DNA of 64,000 nt from positions 1-64,000 of the forward strand of contig CBDDYU010000001.1 of assembly GCA_965235655.1 (NCBI GenBank). Reading direction: 5' to 3'. The translations under genes and the position numbers were made by a program. Within the stretch, counting starts at the first letter, position 1. Each line of letters begins with the position of its first letter. This document shows, one piece after another, positions 35,337 through 44,232 of this stretch. The stretch is from CBDDYU01 sp965235655 (lineage in GTDB: Bacteria > Pseudomonadota > Alphaproteobacteria > Pelagibacterales > Pelagibacteraceae). The notes under the pieces were generated by a model. It was not told where the DNA came from, did not search any database, and worked only from the letters and a program-made list of their open reading frames with translations.

Positions 35337-35777
35337 ATGAATAAATATAAAGAAAAAGAACAAAATCTTTTCCAATCTTTATCTAAATTAGACTCAATTA
35401 CTGATTTAGTTGTAAATTCAAAAAAAAAAATCATAGATTTAGAGCAAGTAAGACTTAATTTGGAGACAGAAAAACTGTCTCTTCAATCAAAGTTATCCAC
35501 ACTGGAGAGTGATAATTTGCTGTTAAAAGAAAATTTAAAAAATTTAGAGAATAAAGTAAATTTGGAAGATCGATCGAATAATGATCTAAAAAGTAAGATC
35601 GAAACTATTGAAACAGAAAATCAAAAATTAAAATATGAAATACAGGAAATGGAAAAAGAGTTAGAGATTTCAAGGTACAAATTAATAAAAGCAGAAGAAA
35701 AAAAATCAGAAGTATCAAAAAAAATTGATGAGCTTACGAGAGAAGCAGATTCTTTTGAGGATGGTCAAGAATGGTAA
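35337..35777 (+). CDS. Coiled-coil protein upstream of zapA
   Basis: 146 residues almost entirely predicted as coiled coil (heptad-like pattern from about residue 20 to 140, rich in Glu, Lys, Leu). No membrane span. It overlaps zapA by seven bases. Alphaproteobacteria often carry a small coiled-coil gene (DUF4164-like) in this place; assignment to that family is by context only. Possibly a division-associated protein. Confidence 0.65.
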   Translation: MNKYKEKEQNLFQSLSKLDSITDLVVNSKKKIIDLEQVRLNLETEKLSLQSKLSTLESDNLLLKENLKNLENKVNLEDRSNNDLKSKIETIETENQKLKYEIQEMEKELEISRYKLIKAEEKKSEVSKKIDELTREADSFEDGQEW

Positions 35778-36199
35778 ATGTAAACGTTAAATTTAATTCA
35801 AGAGATTATTTATTGGCTTGTGAAGATGGCCAAGAAAAAGAATTAGAAAAACTCACCATTGAATTAAACAAAAAATTTGAAAAGTTAAAAAGTGACTTAG
35901 GTAATTTAGGCGAGGGAAAACTGTTGTTGATTACTGCTATTCAAACCATGGATGAGATGTTTTCAATTAAAGAAACAATGCAAAAATTAAAAAAACACAA
36001 TAAAGAATTAGAGGAAAAATTTAAAGAAATTAAAGATCTTTCTATTCAGTATAAAGATGATCGCGATAGAGAAGTGAGAAATCTAAATGAAGAGTTGGCC
36101 AAGTTAAAAATCATGATTGAGCAAAATGAATCTAGTTATTCTGAAGTTTTAAATAAAGTTAGCAGCTCTATTGATAATTTTCTTTCTAAAGCTAGCTAA
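35771..36199 (+). CDS. zapA: Cell division protein ZapA
   Basis: 142 residues. The N-terminal globular part (VNVKFNSRDYLLACEDGQEKELEKLT, in two parts) matches ZapA, which binds and bundles FtsZ. A long C-terminal coiled coil follows. The 5-formyl-THF cyclo-ligase gene follows after five bases; many bacteria place 6S RNA here, but there is no room for it in this genome. Confidence 0.85.
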   Translation: MVNVNVKFNSRDYLLACEDGQEKELEKLTIELNKKFEKLKSDLGNLGEGKLLLITAIQTMDEMFSIKETMQKLKKHNKELEEKFKEIKDLSIQYKDDRDREVRNLNEELAKLKIMIEQNESSYSEVLNKVSSSIDNFLSKAS

Positions 36200-36204
36200 T
36201 ATGA

Positions 36205-36747
36205 ATGAAAAATAAACTAAGAAAAAAGTTTCTCGCTATAAGAAATAAACGTTATTTTTCTCTAAAGCCAAATCAAGTTCAGCAAATTTACTCAGATTTA
36301 TTAAAGGTTATTAAACAAAAAAAAATAAAAATTATTGGGGCTTATTATTCTATTAATAATGAATTAGATCTCAGCCCTGTATTAGAACGATTAAAACAAA
36401 AAGTTAAAATAGCCTTGCCAAGAATACTTAAAAAAAATTCTATGGAGTTTAGGATTTGGGATAAGCATGATCCGCTCTATGTAAATCGTTTTGGAATAGT
36501 TGAACCATCTTCGTCAGCAAAAAAAATTATTCCTCATTTATTTTTAACACCTTTATTAGCCTACGATGATCAATTCAACCGGTTAGGTTATGGTAGAGGG
36601 TATTATGATCACTATCTTGCAAAAAATAAAAAATATTTAAGCTATGGAGTTGCATTTTCTTTTCAACATTGCAAATTCATTCCTAACAATAATCTAGATG
36701 TTCCATTAAAGGGAATGATCACAGAAAAAGGACTGCAAACTATCTAA
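36205..36747 (+). CDS. ygfA: 5-formyltetrahydrofolate cyclo-ligase
   Basis: 180-residue ATP-dependent enzyme returning 5-formyl-THF to methenyl-THF. The C-terminal signature TPLLAYDDQFNRLGYGRGYYDHYL (seen in two parts, about residues 116-139) is diagnostic, with GAYYSINNELDL near residue 47. Located between zapA and the YmdB-type gene; its stop overlaps the next start (TAATG). Confidence 0.92.
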   Translation: MKNKLRKKFLAIRNKRYFSLKPNQVQQIYSDLLKVIKQKKIKIIGAYYSINNELDLSPVLERLKQKVKIALPRILKKNSMEFRIWDKHDPLYVNRFGIVEPSSSAKKIIPHLFLTPLLAYDDQFNRLGYGRGYYDHYLAKNKKYLSYGVAFSFQHCKFIPNNNLDVPLKGMITEKGLQTI

Positions 36748-37553
36748 TGAACTTTTTATTTTTGGGAGACATCATGGGCAGGTCAGGAAGAAATATTGTC
36801 GTTAGCAAACTCCCTGATTTAATCAAAAAACATCAGATTGATTTTGTTGTGGCAAATGGAGAAAATTCTGCGGGAGGTTTTGGAATTACACAAGCTATAT
36901 GTAATGAACTATTCGAAGTCGGAGTGGATGTGATTACTTCAGGAAATCATATTTGGGATCAAAAAGAAACCATGGATTTTATCAGAGAAGAAAAAAGACT
37001 TTTGCGTCCGTGGAATTGGGGAGAAGGTACCCCGGGATCAGGGTTTGAAATTTTTGAGAAAAACAACCTTAAAATTGGTGTAATGAATTTGATGGGAAAT
37101 GTTTATATGAAAAAAACAGATGCTGTATTTCCTTTTATTGAAGAAAAAATAAAACAAATAAGATTAAAGCAAGAAGTTGATTTTTTACTGGTGGATATTC
37201 ATGCAGAAATTACCAGTGAAAAACAAGCAATGGGTTATTTTCTTGATGGAAAAGCAACTCTAGTTGTAGGAACTCATACACACACTCCCACATTAGATTT
37301 TAGAGTTTTGGAGGGCGGTACTGCTTACCAAACTGATGCAGGAATGTGTGGAGATTACAAAACAATCATTGGCATGGATCGAGATGCTGCATTAAAACGT
37401 TTTTTTACAGGTGTAAGAGGTGAACGATTGCAGCCAGGTTCAGGTGAGGGGACTATTTCAGGCATTAAAATTGTTGGAGATATAAAGACAGGACTAGCCA
37501 AAGCAATAGAACCTATTATTATTGGTGCAAATTTAACAAAACAATTTACTTAA
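36747..37553 (+). CDS. YmdB-family metallophosphoesterase
   Basis: 268-residue calcineurin-like phosphoesterase of the TIGR00282/YmdB type. Metal-ligand motifs are FLGDIMGRSGR (about 5-15), NGENSAGGFG, SGNHIWDQKE, DIHAEITSEKQAMG and GTHTHTPTLD. Bacterial YmdB hydrolyses 2',3'-cyclic nucleotides and influences cell fate; the role here is not known. Coupled to the cyclo-ligase gene; yebC follows after seven bases. Confidence 0.9.
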   Translation: MNFLFLGDIMGRSGRNIVVSKLPDLIKKHQIDFVVANGENSAGGFGITQAICNELFEVGVDVITSGNHIWDQKETMDFIREEKRLLRPWNWGEGTPGSGFEIFEKNNLKIGVMNLMGNVYMKKTDAVFPFIEEKIKQIRLKQEVDFLLVDIHAEITSEKQAMGYFLDGKATLVVGTHTHTPTLDFRVLEGGTAYQTDAGMCGDYKTIIGMDRDAALKRFFTGVRGERLQPGSGEGTISGIKIVGDIKTGLAKAIEPIIIGANLTKQFT

Positions 37554-37560
37554 GATATCC

Positions 37561-38310
37561 ATGGCAGGTCATTCCCATTGGGCAGGTATTAAGCATAAAA
37601 AAGGTAAAGCGGATAAGCAACGTTCTAAATTGTTTTCCAAACTAAGTAGAGAAATAACGGTCTCAGCTAAGTTGGGTTTACCAGAAGTTGATTTTAATCC
37701 TCGTTTACGGTCAGCTGTACAAGCTGCAAGAGAGGCCAATATGCCAAAAGATAACATTTTACGAGCCATTAAAAAGGCGCAAGGTCCAAGCGAAGATTCA
37801 AATTATGAGAAAAGCCAATACGAGGGATTTGGTCCAGGTGGAGTTGCTTTTATTATAGAGGCTTTAACGGATAATAAAAATAGAACGGTAACTAATTTAC
37901 GATCGATATTTGAAAAAAATGGATCATCTTTGGGTGTAGAAGGATCGGTATCTTATCAATTTGAGGAAGTGGGGCAAATTAAAATTAAAAAAGAATTAAT
38001 ATCAGAGGAAGAGATATTTGCTCAAGCTATAGATGCTGGTGCAGATGATTGCATACATGAAGGTGAATATCATGAAATCTTTTGCAAGAAAGAAAATTTC
38101 AATGAGGTTAGAAATTCAATTGAAAAAAAAATAAAAGATTTAAGTTTTGCAGGAATTATTTGGAAAGCAAAAAATACTATTTCTATAGACAAACCTACAT
38201 TTGAAAAAATTATTCATTTTATTGATTTGTTGGAAGATGATGAGGATGTACAAAATGTTTATACAAATTTTGATATTGATGAAACAATTTTGCAGGAGTT
38301 AGAGGCATGA
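37561..38310 (+). CDS. yebC: YebC/PmpR-family regulator
   Basis: 249-residue protein with the family start MAGHSHWAGIKHKKGKADKQ and the EGFGPGGVAFIIEALTDNKNRT segment. Known as a transcription or translation regulator; recent work links the family to easing ribosome stalling. In alphaproteobacteria it precedes ruvC, as it does here. The stop overlaps the next ATG (ATGA). Confidence 0.95.
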   Translation: MAGHSHWAGIKHKKGKADKQRSKLFSKLSREITVSAKLGLPEVDFNPRLRSAVQAAREANMPKDNILRAIKKAQGPSEDSNYEKSQYEGFGPGGVAFIIEALTDNKNRTVTNLRSIFEKNGSSLGVEGSVSYQFEEVGQIKIKKELISEEEIFAQAIDAGADDCIHEGEYHEIFCKKENFNEVRNSIEKKIKDLSFAGIIWKAKNTISIDKPTFEKIIHFIDLLEDDEDVQNVYTNFDIDETILQELEA

Positions 38311-38804
38311 TTGTTTTTGGAATTGATCCAGGTGTTAGTGGTGCCATTAGCGTCTTTGACAATAAAAAAATTATAAATTTTTTTGATATGCCAACTATGA
38401 TTGATGGTAAAAAAAATAAAAGACAAGTCAACGCTGCACAGCTTGCACATGAAATAAAATCGAGAGTAGTGGATCGAGAAAAAACTGCAGTCATTATAGA
38501 ACAGGTAAGTGCCATGCCTGGTCAAGGGGTTACTAGTATGTTTAATTTTGGTCAATCATTTGGTGTCATAAAGGGAATTTGTTCAGCACTTGGAATTTCT
38601 ATTTATTTTATTAGACCGGCGAAATGGAAAAAACATTTTAATTTAATTGGTACTACAAAAGATGCTAGCAGAACAAAAGTAATAGAAATGTTTCCAGATC
38701 TTTCTCCGCAATTAACTAAAAAAAAAGATTCTAATAAATCAGACGCTATACTAATTGGTAAATATTTTGTGGATCACTTTACCAACGAGGGTTTTCATGG
38801 CTAA
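38307..38804 (+). CDS. RuvC-like Holliday junction resolvase, atypical
   Basis: 165-residue RNase H-fold nuclease. The acidic residues fit RuvC: D7 in FGIDPGVSGAI, E65 in VIIEQVSAM, and D141 and D146 near the end (KKKDSNKSDAI). The wording differs from classical RuvC (GIDPGLxxTG, DAADA) and is closer to phage-type RuvC-like proteins, with the insert PTMIDGKKNKRQVNAAQL. It occupies the ruvC position between yebC and ybgC, yet ruvA and ruvB, which usually follow, are absent. Probably resolves recombination intermediates. Confidence 0.75.
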   Translation: MIVFGIDPGVSGAISVFDNKKIINFFDMPTMIDGKKNKRQVNAAQLAHEIKSRVVDREKTAVIIEQVSAMPGQGVTSMFNFGQSFGVIKGICSALGISIYFIRPAKWKKHFNLIGTTKDASRTKVIEMFPDLSPQLTKKKDSNKSDAILIGKYFVDHFTNEGFHG

Positions 38805-39225
38805 AATTTTTAATTTTAAGACGAAAGTTTATTACGAAGATACTGATGCGGGAGGTATTGTTTATTATGCGAACTATTTAAAATTTCTAGAAAGAGCCAG
38901 AACGGAACTGATTTATGATCTTGGATTAAATCATCAGAAATTGATGGAGGATTTTGGTTTTCAAATTGTAGTTTCGCACTGCGATATCGCATTTAAAAAA
39001 CCTGCATCATTCGAGGACCTTTTGGTAGTCAAGACATCTATTGAGCAGTTGTCAGTTGTAAAAATTATTATGAAGCAAAATATTTATAAATTAGAAACGA
39101 TTAACAAAGATAATAAAGAACATTTGTTAATTGAAGCAAAAGTGAAATTAGCCTGCATTAATAAAGAGAGTAGGCCCAGCAAAATGCCAAAAGAGGCGCT
39201 GACTTTATTCAAGAGTTGTCTTTAA
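38797..39225 (+). CDS. ybgC: Tol-Pal-associated acyl-CoA thioesterase YbgC
   Basis: 142-residue hotdog-fold thioesterase from the ATG at 38797 (MAKIFNFKTKVYYEDTDAGG). The catalytic motif YYEDTDAGGIVYYANYLKF (about residues 12-30) is diagnostic. The frame is open further upstream, but this start gives the family N-terminus and an eight-base overlap with the ruvC-like gene. It stands ahead of tolQ, the usual Tol-Pal cluster position. Confidence 0.92.
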   Translation: MAKIFNFKTKVYYEDTDAGGIVYYANYLKFLERARTELIYDLGLNHQKLMEDFGFQIVVSHCDIAFKKPASFEDLLVVKTSIEQLSVVKIIMKQNIYKLETINKDNKEHLLIEAKVKLACINKESRPSKMPKEALTLFKSCL

Positions 39226-39258
39226 AAGCGAACCTTTGTAATTGTTAAGGACAAATTA

Positions 39259-39288
39259 ATGACAATATTCAGTTCTAAAAGTTATAAT
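39259..39288 (+). promoter_or_regulatory. Putative tolQ promoter, near-leaderless
   Basis: ATGACA (39259-39264) and a consensus TATAAT (39283-39288) are separated by 18 bases. A start about seven bases past the -10 would fall at or within the tolQ ATG at 39293, so the transcript would have almost no leader. Confidence 0.45.
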
Positions 39289-39292
39289 TAAT

Positions 39293-39961
39293 ATGGATCC
39301 AGTCACAACAGCTGCAACAAGTCTAGGTACTACTGATTTTTCAATTCTAACCCTTTTTATGAGAGCAGACTTTGTCGTGAAGTCTGTGATAATCATGTTA
39401 ATTGCTGCTTCTATTTTTTCTTGGGCACTTATTTTTGATAAAATTAAAATTTTTCGAAAAATTTTTCGATCTACGGAAATTTTTGAGGATCAATTCTGGT
39501 CGTCTAAGTCTGCTTTGGATTTTTATAAACGAACCGATAAAGATTCGGATGATCCTATGACTAATGTTTTTCGTGCCGGCATGGAGTGTGTTCAAGACCA
39601 TAAAGGAAAAAATCAATTAGTAGAGAGAACTAAAAGAGTAATGGATGTTGCAATCGATAAAGAAGTGGAAAAATATGAAAAAAATTTAACCTTCTTAGCT
39701 ACTGTAGGATCAGTTGCTCCTTTTATAGGTTTGTTTGGAACAGTCTGGGGAATTATGAATTCTTTCCAATCTATTGCAATTTCAAGAAATACAAGTTTAG
39801 CAATTGTTGCGCCTGGTATTGCCGAAGCATTGTTTGCCACAGCCTTAGGTTTATTGGCTGCCATTCCTGCAGTTGTTGCTTATAATAAATTTACGAGCAG
39901 CTCTAGAAAATATACCCAAAAATTAGAAAATTTTACCCAGAGTTTTTTAACTATCATTTAA
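39293..39961 (+). CDS. tolQ: Tol-Pal system proton channel TolQ
   Basis: 222-residue MotA/TolQ/ExbB-family inner-membrane protein with three spans (about residues 27-48, 130-152, 165-190). The conserved TVGSVAPFIGLFGTVWGIMN and EALFATALGLLAAIPAVVAYN regions are visible. With TolR it harvests the proton motive force to drive TolA during division. Immediately followed by tolR with no gap. Confidence 0.95.
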   Translation: MDPVTTAATSLGTTDFSILTLFMRADFVVKSVIIMLIAASIFSWALIFDKIKIFRKIFRSTEIFEDQFWSSKSALDFYKRTDKDSDDPMTNVFRAGMECVQDHKGKNQLVERTKRVMDVAIDKEVEKYEKNLTFLATVGSVAPFIGLFGTVWGIMNSFQSIAISRNTSLAIVAPGIAEALFATALGLLAAIPAVVAYNKFTSSSRKYTQKLENFTQSFLTII

Positions 39962-40382
39962 ATGGCTTTCCAATTTTCAAAATCTAGTTCACGCTCGAGG
40001 TCTTTGATGAGCGAAATTAACGTAACACCATTTGTCGATGTGATGTTAGTTTTGCTGATAGTATTTATGGTAACAGCACCCATGCTAACCGTTGGTGTAC
40101 CTGTTAATCTACCGAATAGTGAAGCAGATTCACTTGCCAGATGATCAAGAGCCTTTAACATTGAGCATTAACTCTAAAGGAGAAACTTTTATTCAAGACA
40201 CGAAAGTTTCTTTTAACGAATTGGTACCAAAGTTATTAGCTATTTCAAAAAATAGAACGGACACAAGAATTTATATAAGAGGAGACCGAAATATTAATTA
40301 CGGAAGAGTAATGGAAATTATGGGTAAATTATCTGGATCAGGTTTTTCAAAAGTAGCGTTGCTCTCTGAAACCAAAAGGTAA
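39962..40382 (+). CDS. tolR: Tol-Pal system protein TolR, frameshifted
   Basis: ExbD/TolR-family protein with one N-terminal membrane span. The first frame has SEINVTPFVDVMLVLLIVFM (residues about 18-37), including the proton-pathway Asp, then VPVNLPNSEADSL. It breaks at about 40133-40136. The next frame resumes PDDQEPLTLSINSKGETFIQD and runs to the normal C-terminus. Removing one base of CTTG gives a continuous protein of about 139 residues. As tolQ, tolA, tolB and pal are intact, an extra base in the sequence is the simplest explanation. Confidence 0.88.
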
Positions 40383-40385
40383 ACT

Positions 40386-41204
40386 ATGTATAAAAGTGTA
40401 TCGTTATCGATCCTTTTTCATAGCGTTCTAATTATAATAACCGCCTTATCCTTGCCTTTTATGAGAAAAGATCCAATTAACGTTCCTCCAGTAATTGCTA
40501 TCGATTTAATTCAAATATCAGAAAAAACTCAACTCCCATTTGCCCCAAAAGCGAGAGAAATAATTGAAAAAATAAAAGAAGAAAAAGAAAAAAGAGTGGT
40601 GACTAAACAAGCTCCACCAAAAATTACTCCAAAAGAAAAACCAAAAGCAGTACCTTTGCCAGATAAATTAAAAACAGAACAAAAGAAGGAAGAGAAAAAA
40701 AAACAAAATCCTGAAGAAGTAAAAGAACTAGTCAGACAGTCTTCAGAATTTGAAAAGAAAGAATTATTTGATCCGAATAAAATTGCTGCCTTGATAGATA
40801 AGTCAAAAGAAGAAACAGCTGAAATACAAAAAAAACAATCGTTAGAGCTCACGCAAGATCAAGATAGTAGAGTGAATTTAGATAAAGGATTAACCTTGAG
40901 CCAAGAGGATGCAGTGAAAGCACAAATCTACAAATGTTGGAATATACCTTTGGGTCTTCCTTATGATCAAAATTTATTAGTTCGTATTAGATTAAAGTTA
41001 AATCAAGATGGAACCATCTTATCATCCGAGATATTGGATCACGCTAGAATGAATAGACCAGGGCAAGGATTTTATAAAGTTTTAGCTGAGAGTGCTTTAC
41101 GAGCTGTTAAATTATGCAATCCGTTAAAAATGCCAATTACAGGTTATGATAAATGGAAAGATCTGCAATTAAATTTTGATGCAAAAGAAATGTTAAGAGG
41201 ATAG
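40386..41204 (+). CDS. tolA: Tol-Pal system protein TolA
   Basis: 272 residues: an N-terminal membrane anchor (about residues 7-24), a long Lys/Glu-rich helical region (about 55-175) that spans the periplasm, and a C-terminal TolA domain (KAQIYKCWNIPLGLPYDQ, about 178-195, to KLCNPLKMP). Links the inner-membrane TolQR motor to Pal. Four bases after tolR. Confidence 0.9.
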   Translation: MYKSVSLSILFHSVLIIITALSLPFMRKDPINVPPVIAIDLIQISEKTQLPFAPKAREIIEKIKEEKEKRVVTKQAPPKITPKEKPKAVPLPDKLKTEQKKEEKKKQNPEEVKELVRQSSEFEKKELFDPNKIAALIDKSKEETAEIQKKQSLELTQDQDSRVNLDKGLTLSQEDAVKAQIYKCWNIPLGLPYDQNLLVRIRLKLNQDGTILSSEILDHARMNRPGQGFYKVLAESALRAVKLCNPLKMPITGYDKWKDLQLNFDAKEMLRG

Positions 41205-41215
41205 GTATTACAAGA

Positions 41216-42559
41216 ATGAAAAAAATAATTTTTATAACAGTTTCATTATTCTTTTTTTTGATCCAACAAAGTTTTGCAGTTGTCAAAATTGATATTACTA
41301 GAGGAAATTTAGAACCCCTTCCTATCGCAGTATCTAATTTTTATTTAGATAATCCTGCTCAATTTTCGCCTGAATTAAAAAAATTAAAATTAGATGAAAA
41401 AATTTCTGCAGTAATAAAAAATAATTTAACAAGATCTGGTCTTTTTAATATCATTGATCCTAAATCTTATATTCAATCACCAAAAATTGCTCACTTAAAA
41501 CCAAGATTTGAGGACTGGGCTTTGATTAAATCACAGGTTATGGTTTCAGGTAAATTGCTTATAGACAGCAAGAAGAGATTAAGAGTAGAATTTAGATTGT
41601 GGGATGTAGTTGCAGCAAAAGAAATAGAAGGCCTCGCTTTGTTTGCCACACCTGAAAGCTGGAGAAGAATTGCTCATATAATTTCAGATAAAATTTATGA
41701 AAGATTAACAGGTGAATCTGGTTATTTTGATACACGTATTATTTATGTAGCTGAAACTGGCTCAAAGGAACAAAGAGTTAAACGACTGGCTATTATGGAT
41801 CAAGATGGATCAAACAATAAGTATCTTACACTGGGAAATGAACTTGTGCTAACGCCAAGATTTAATCCAACAGCTCAGATTATAACTTACATGTCTTATT
41901 TTAAAAATTTACCACGAGTTTATATGTTGAATATTGAAACCGGAATTCAAGAAGTAGTCGGAGACTTTCCTGGTATGACCTTTGCTCCAAGATTTTCACC
42001 CGATGGAAGTAAAATTATTATGTCTTTTGCCAAAGATGGTAATTCTGACATTTATTCCATGGATATTAAATCAAGAATAGTTGAACAATTAACCTCTCAT
42101 CCTTCCATTGATACTTCCCCATCTTACTCGGCAGATGGAAAGTTTATAACTTTTAACTCTGATAGAAGTGGCGCCCAACAAATTTACGTTATGAAAAGCG
42201 ACGGTTCCCAAGTTAAAAGAATTTCTTTTGGCGAAGGACTGTATGGAACGCCTGTTTGGTCACCAAGAGGAGATTTAATTGCTTTTACTAAAATTTTTAA
42301 AGGAAAATTTTATATTGGTGTAATGCGAAGTGATGGATCAGGTGAAAGGTTGTTAACAGAAAATTTTTATCAAGAAGCACCCTCTTGGTCACCTAATGGA
42401 CGTGTATTAATTTTTTATAGAGAAACAGCAGGTGGAAAAGGAGGTGCGGGAGCAAGTTCAGCTCTTTGGTCGATTGATTTAACCGGATATAATGAAAAAA
42501 AAATTAATACTCCAACTGACGCATCTGATCCAGCATGGTCTGGACTTTTATCCAAGTAG
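41216..42559 (+). CDS. tolB: Tol-Pal system periplasmic protein TolB
   Basis: 447 residues with an N-terminal signal peptide (about residues 1-21, ending SFA). An N-terminal alpha/beta domain is followed by a beta propeller with repeated TolB blades: APRFSPDGSKIIMSF, SPSYSADGKFITFNS, TPVWSPRGDLIAFTK, APSWSPNGRVLIFYR. Binds Pal and is controlled by TolA. Separated from pal by 110 bases holding a possible promoter. Confidence 0.96.
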   Translation: MKKIIFITVSLFFFLIQQSFAVVKIDITRGNLEPLPIAVSNFYLDNPAQFSPELKKLKLDEKISAVIKNNLTRSGLFNIIDPKSYIQSPKIAHLKPRFEDWALIKSQVMVSGKLLIDSKKRLRVEFRLWDVVAAKEIEGLALFATPESWRRIAHIISDKIYERLTGESGYFDTRIIYVAETGSKEQRVKRLAIMDQDGSNNKYLTLGNELVLTPRFNPTAQIITYMSYFKNLPRVYMLNIETGIQEVVGDFPGMTFAPRFSPDGSKIIMSFAKDGNSDIYSMDIKSRIVEQLTSHPSIDTSPSYSADGKFITFNSDRSGAQQIYVMKSDGSQVKRISFGEGLYGTPVWSPRGDLIAFTKIFKGKFYIGVMRSDGSGERLLTENFYQEAPSWSPNGRVLIFYRETAGGKGGAGASSALWSIDLTGYNEKKINTPTDASDPAWSGLLSK

Positions 42560-42602
42560 CTAAAAAAACACTGTATTTAGTAAAAAAATTAGTACTTTAT
42601 CC

Positions 42603-42631
42603 TTGATAAAAAATAGCGTATTAGATAGAAC
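42603..42631 (+). promoter_or_regulatory. Putative pal promoter
   Basis: TTGATA (42603-42608) and TAGAAC (42626-42631) with a 17-base spacer, 38 bases before the pal start. A GAGAGG ribosome-binding site (42658-42663) follows. The -10 is weak, so this is a candidate only. Confidence 0.35.
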
Positions 42632-42669
42632 ACAATTCAACAGTTCAATTTTATTTTGAGAGGTAAATA

Positions 42670-43152
42670 ATGTTATTAAGAAGTTTAAAAAATATTTTTT
42701 TAGTTTTATCAATAGGTTTATTAATTACAGCTTGTTCAACTAGTGCAAAAAAAGTAGCAATCAAAGGTGATGGCGCAGGTGATGCGTATTCTGGTTCTGA
42801 CACTGTAAAATTTTTAGCAACAGGAGTTGCTGATAGAGTTTTCTTTGCAACAAACAAATCAACTTTAACAACTGCAGCTAAACAAACTTTGTCTAAGCAA
42901 GCAGGATATATAAAGTCTAGCAAGATTGCTGTTTTAATTGAAGGTCATGCCGACGAAAGAGGAACAAGAGAATATAACTTAGCATTAGGCGAAAGAAGAG
43001 CGAATGCAGTTAGAGATTATTTAATGAGCTTGGGAGTAAAAGCGGGTGATGTTTCTGTAATTTCCTATGGAAAAGAAAGACCTGTGAATTCTGAGTCTTC
43101 TAAATTAGCTTGGTCACAAAATCGTAGATCTGTTACTGTTAAAAATAAATAA
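42670..43152 (+). CDS. pal: Peptidoglycan-associated lipoprotein Pal
   Basis: 160-residue outer-membrane lipoprotein. The lipobox LLITACS (Cys about residue 22) is at the end of the signal peptide. The OmpA-like domain includes LIEGHADERGTREYNLALGE (about residues 92-111), whose Asp and Arg bind diaminopimelate. Anchors the outer membrane to the wall with the Tol system. A strong terminator follows. Confidence 0.97.
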   Translation: MLLRSLKNIFLVLSIGLLITACSTSAKKVAIKGDGAGDAYSGSDTVKFLATGVADRVFFATNKSTLTTAAKQTLSKQAGYIKSSKIAVLIEGHADERGTREYNLALGERRANAVRDYLMSLGVKAGDVSVISYGKERPVNSESSKLAWSQNRRSVTVKNK

Positions 43153-43171
43153 GAATTATAAAAGTTTTAAT

Positions 43172-43214
43172 AAAAGACCTCGCGCAACATAAACTTGCTC
43201 GAGGTCTTTTTTTT
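43172..43214 (+). terminator. Rho-independent terminator after pal
   Basis: Stem AAAGACCTCG with CGAGGTCTTT, GC-rich centre, loop of about 17 bases, followed by eight T. One of the clearest terminators in the window. Confidence 0.88.
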
Positions 43215-43239
43215 GACAAAATTAACTGTAGTAATAGAA

Positions 43240-44232
43240 ATGAAAAATAATATGAAAAAATTTTTATTAAGCATTTTATTTATAAGTTTTGTTTCTATTG
43301 CCAGTGCAGATGAAAAATTAGATAAGATTTTAATTGAACTTCAAACTTTAAACAAAGATTTAAAAACTCTAGAGAAGGCAGTATATAGCAAAAGCTTCAC
43401 AGCTAATGCATCTGGAACAAATACTGGAATTCCTAGTGCCCTGGAAGGAGCTTTAACAAGACAACTTGTGAAGCTTTCAGATCTTGAAGAGCAAATTCAA
43501 AAAATCACAGCTGGTTATGAAGAAACATTATTTAAATTACAAAAAATTTCTGAACGTGTGGACAAAATTCAAAAAGATACAGAATTACGATTTAGCGAAA
43601 TTGGAAATCAAGCTCCAGCAACAACTAACACGCCAGTAACAAATAAAGTAGTAACAGCTGAAAAAACAAAAAATGTAAAAGCTGATAAAAAATTTCCTGG
43701 TACAGATAAACCACAAGATTTTGCAAGCACATTAAATAGTAGCAAGCCAGTTGTTGCTGAAAAGCAAAAAATTCAAACCATTAGTCCTGCTGCGGTTGTA
43801 AAGACAGCAGAAGTAGAAAAGCCTAAATTATTGCCAAAAGGATCTCCGGAAAATCAATACAAGTTTGCAACTAGCTTTATTAAAGTTGGAGATTATGAAA
43901 AAGCAGAAATAGCTTTAAAAGAATTTATTGAAACTAATCCTAATCACAACCTTACAGGAAATGCTCAATATTGGTTTGCTGAAACATATTATATAAGACA
44001 GTTGTATCATGATGCAGCAGCAGCTTACTTAGACGGTTATCAGAAATATCCAAAGAGCAACAAGGCTCCACAAAATCTTTTAAAGCTCGGAATAACTTTG
44101 GCTGAACTTGGCGAAAAAGAACAAGGATGTTTAATGTTAACAGGTTTGGAAAAACAATATCCAAAAGCAGAAAAGTCTATTATTCAGAAAGCAAAATATG
44201 AAACAAGTAAATACAAATGTAAAAAAACATAA
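43240..44232 (+). CDS. cpoB: Tol-Pal-associated protein CpoB/YbgF
   Basis: Periplasmic protein of about 330 residues. Signal peptide at residues 1-23 (MKNNMKKFLLSILFISFVS, then IASA). A coiled-coil trimerisation segment follows, then a linker, then C-terminal TPR repeats (ENQYKFATSFIKVGDYEKAE, GNAQYWFAETYYIRQLY, NLLKLGITLAELGEKEQG). CpoB coordinates Tol with wall synthesis at division. The ATG at 43240 fits the signal peptide; the frame extends further upstream into the pal terminator. The 3' end overlaps tilS by 35 bases. Confidence 0.88.
   Translation: MKNNMKKFLLSILFISFVSIASADEKLDKILIELQTLNKDLKTLEKAVYSKSFTANASGTNTGIPSALEGALTRQLVKLSDLEEQIQKITAGYEETLFKLQKISERVDKIQKDTELRFSEIGNQAPATTNTPVTNKVVTAEKTKNVKADKKFPGTDKPQDFASTLNSSKPVVAEKQKIQTISPAAVVKTAEVEKPKLLPKGSPENQYKFATSFIKVGDYEKAEIALKEFIETNPNHNLTGNAQYWFAETYYIRQLYHDAAAAYLDGYQKYPKSNKAPQNLLKLGITLAELGEKEQGCLMLTGLEKQYPKAEKSIIQKAKYETSKYKCKKT

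Noticed and set aside
36199..36205. 6S RNA between zapA and the 5-formyl-THF cyclo-ligase gene
   Set aside because: That is the usual site in many proteobacteria, but only five bases separate the genes here.
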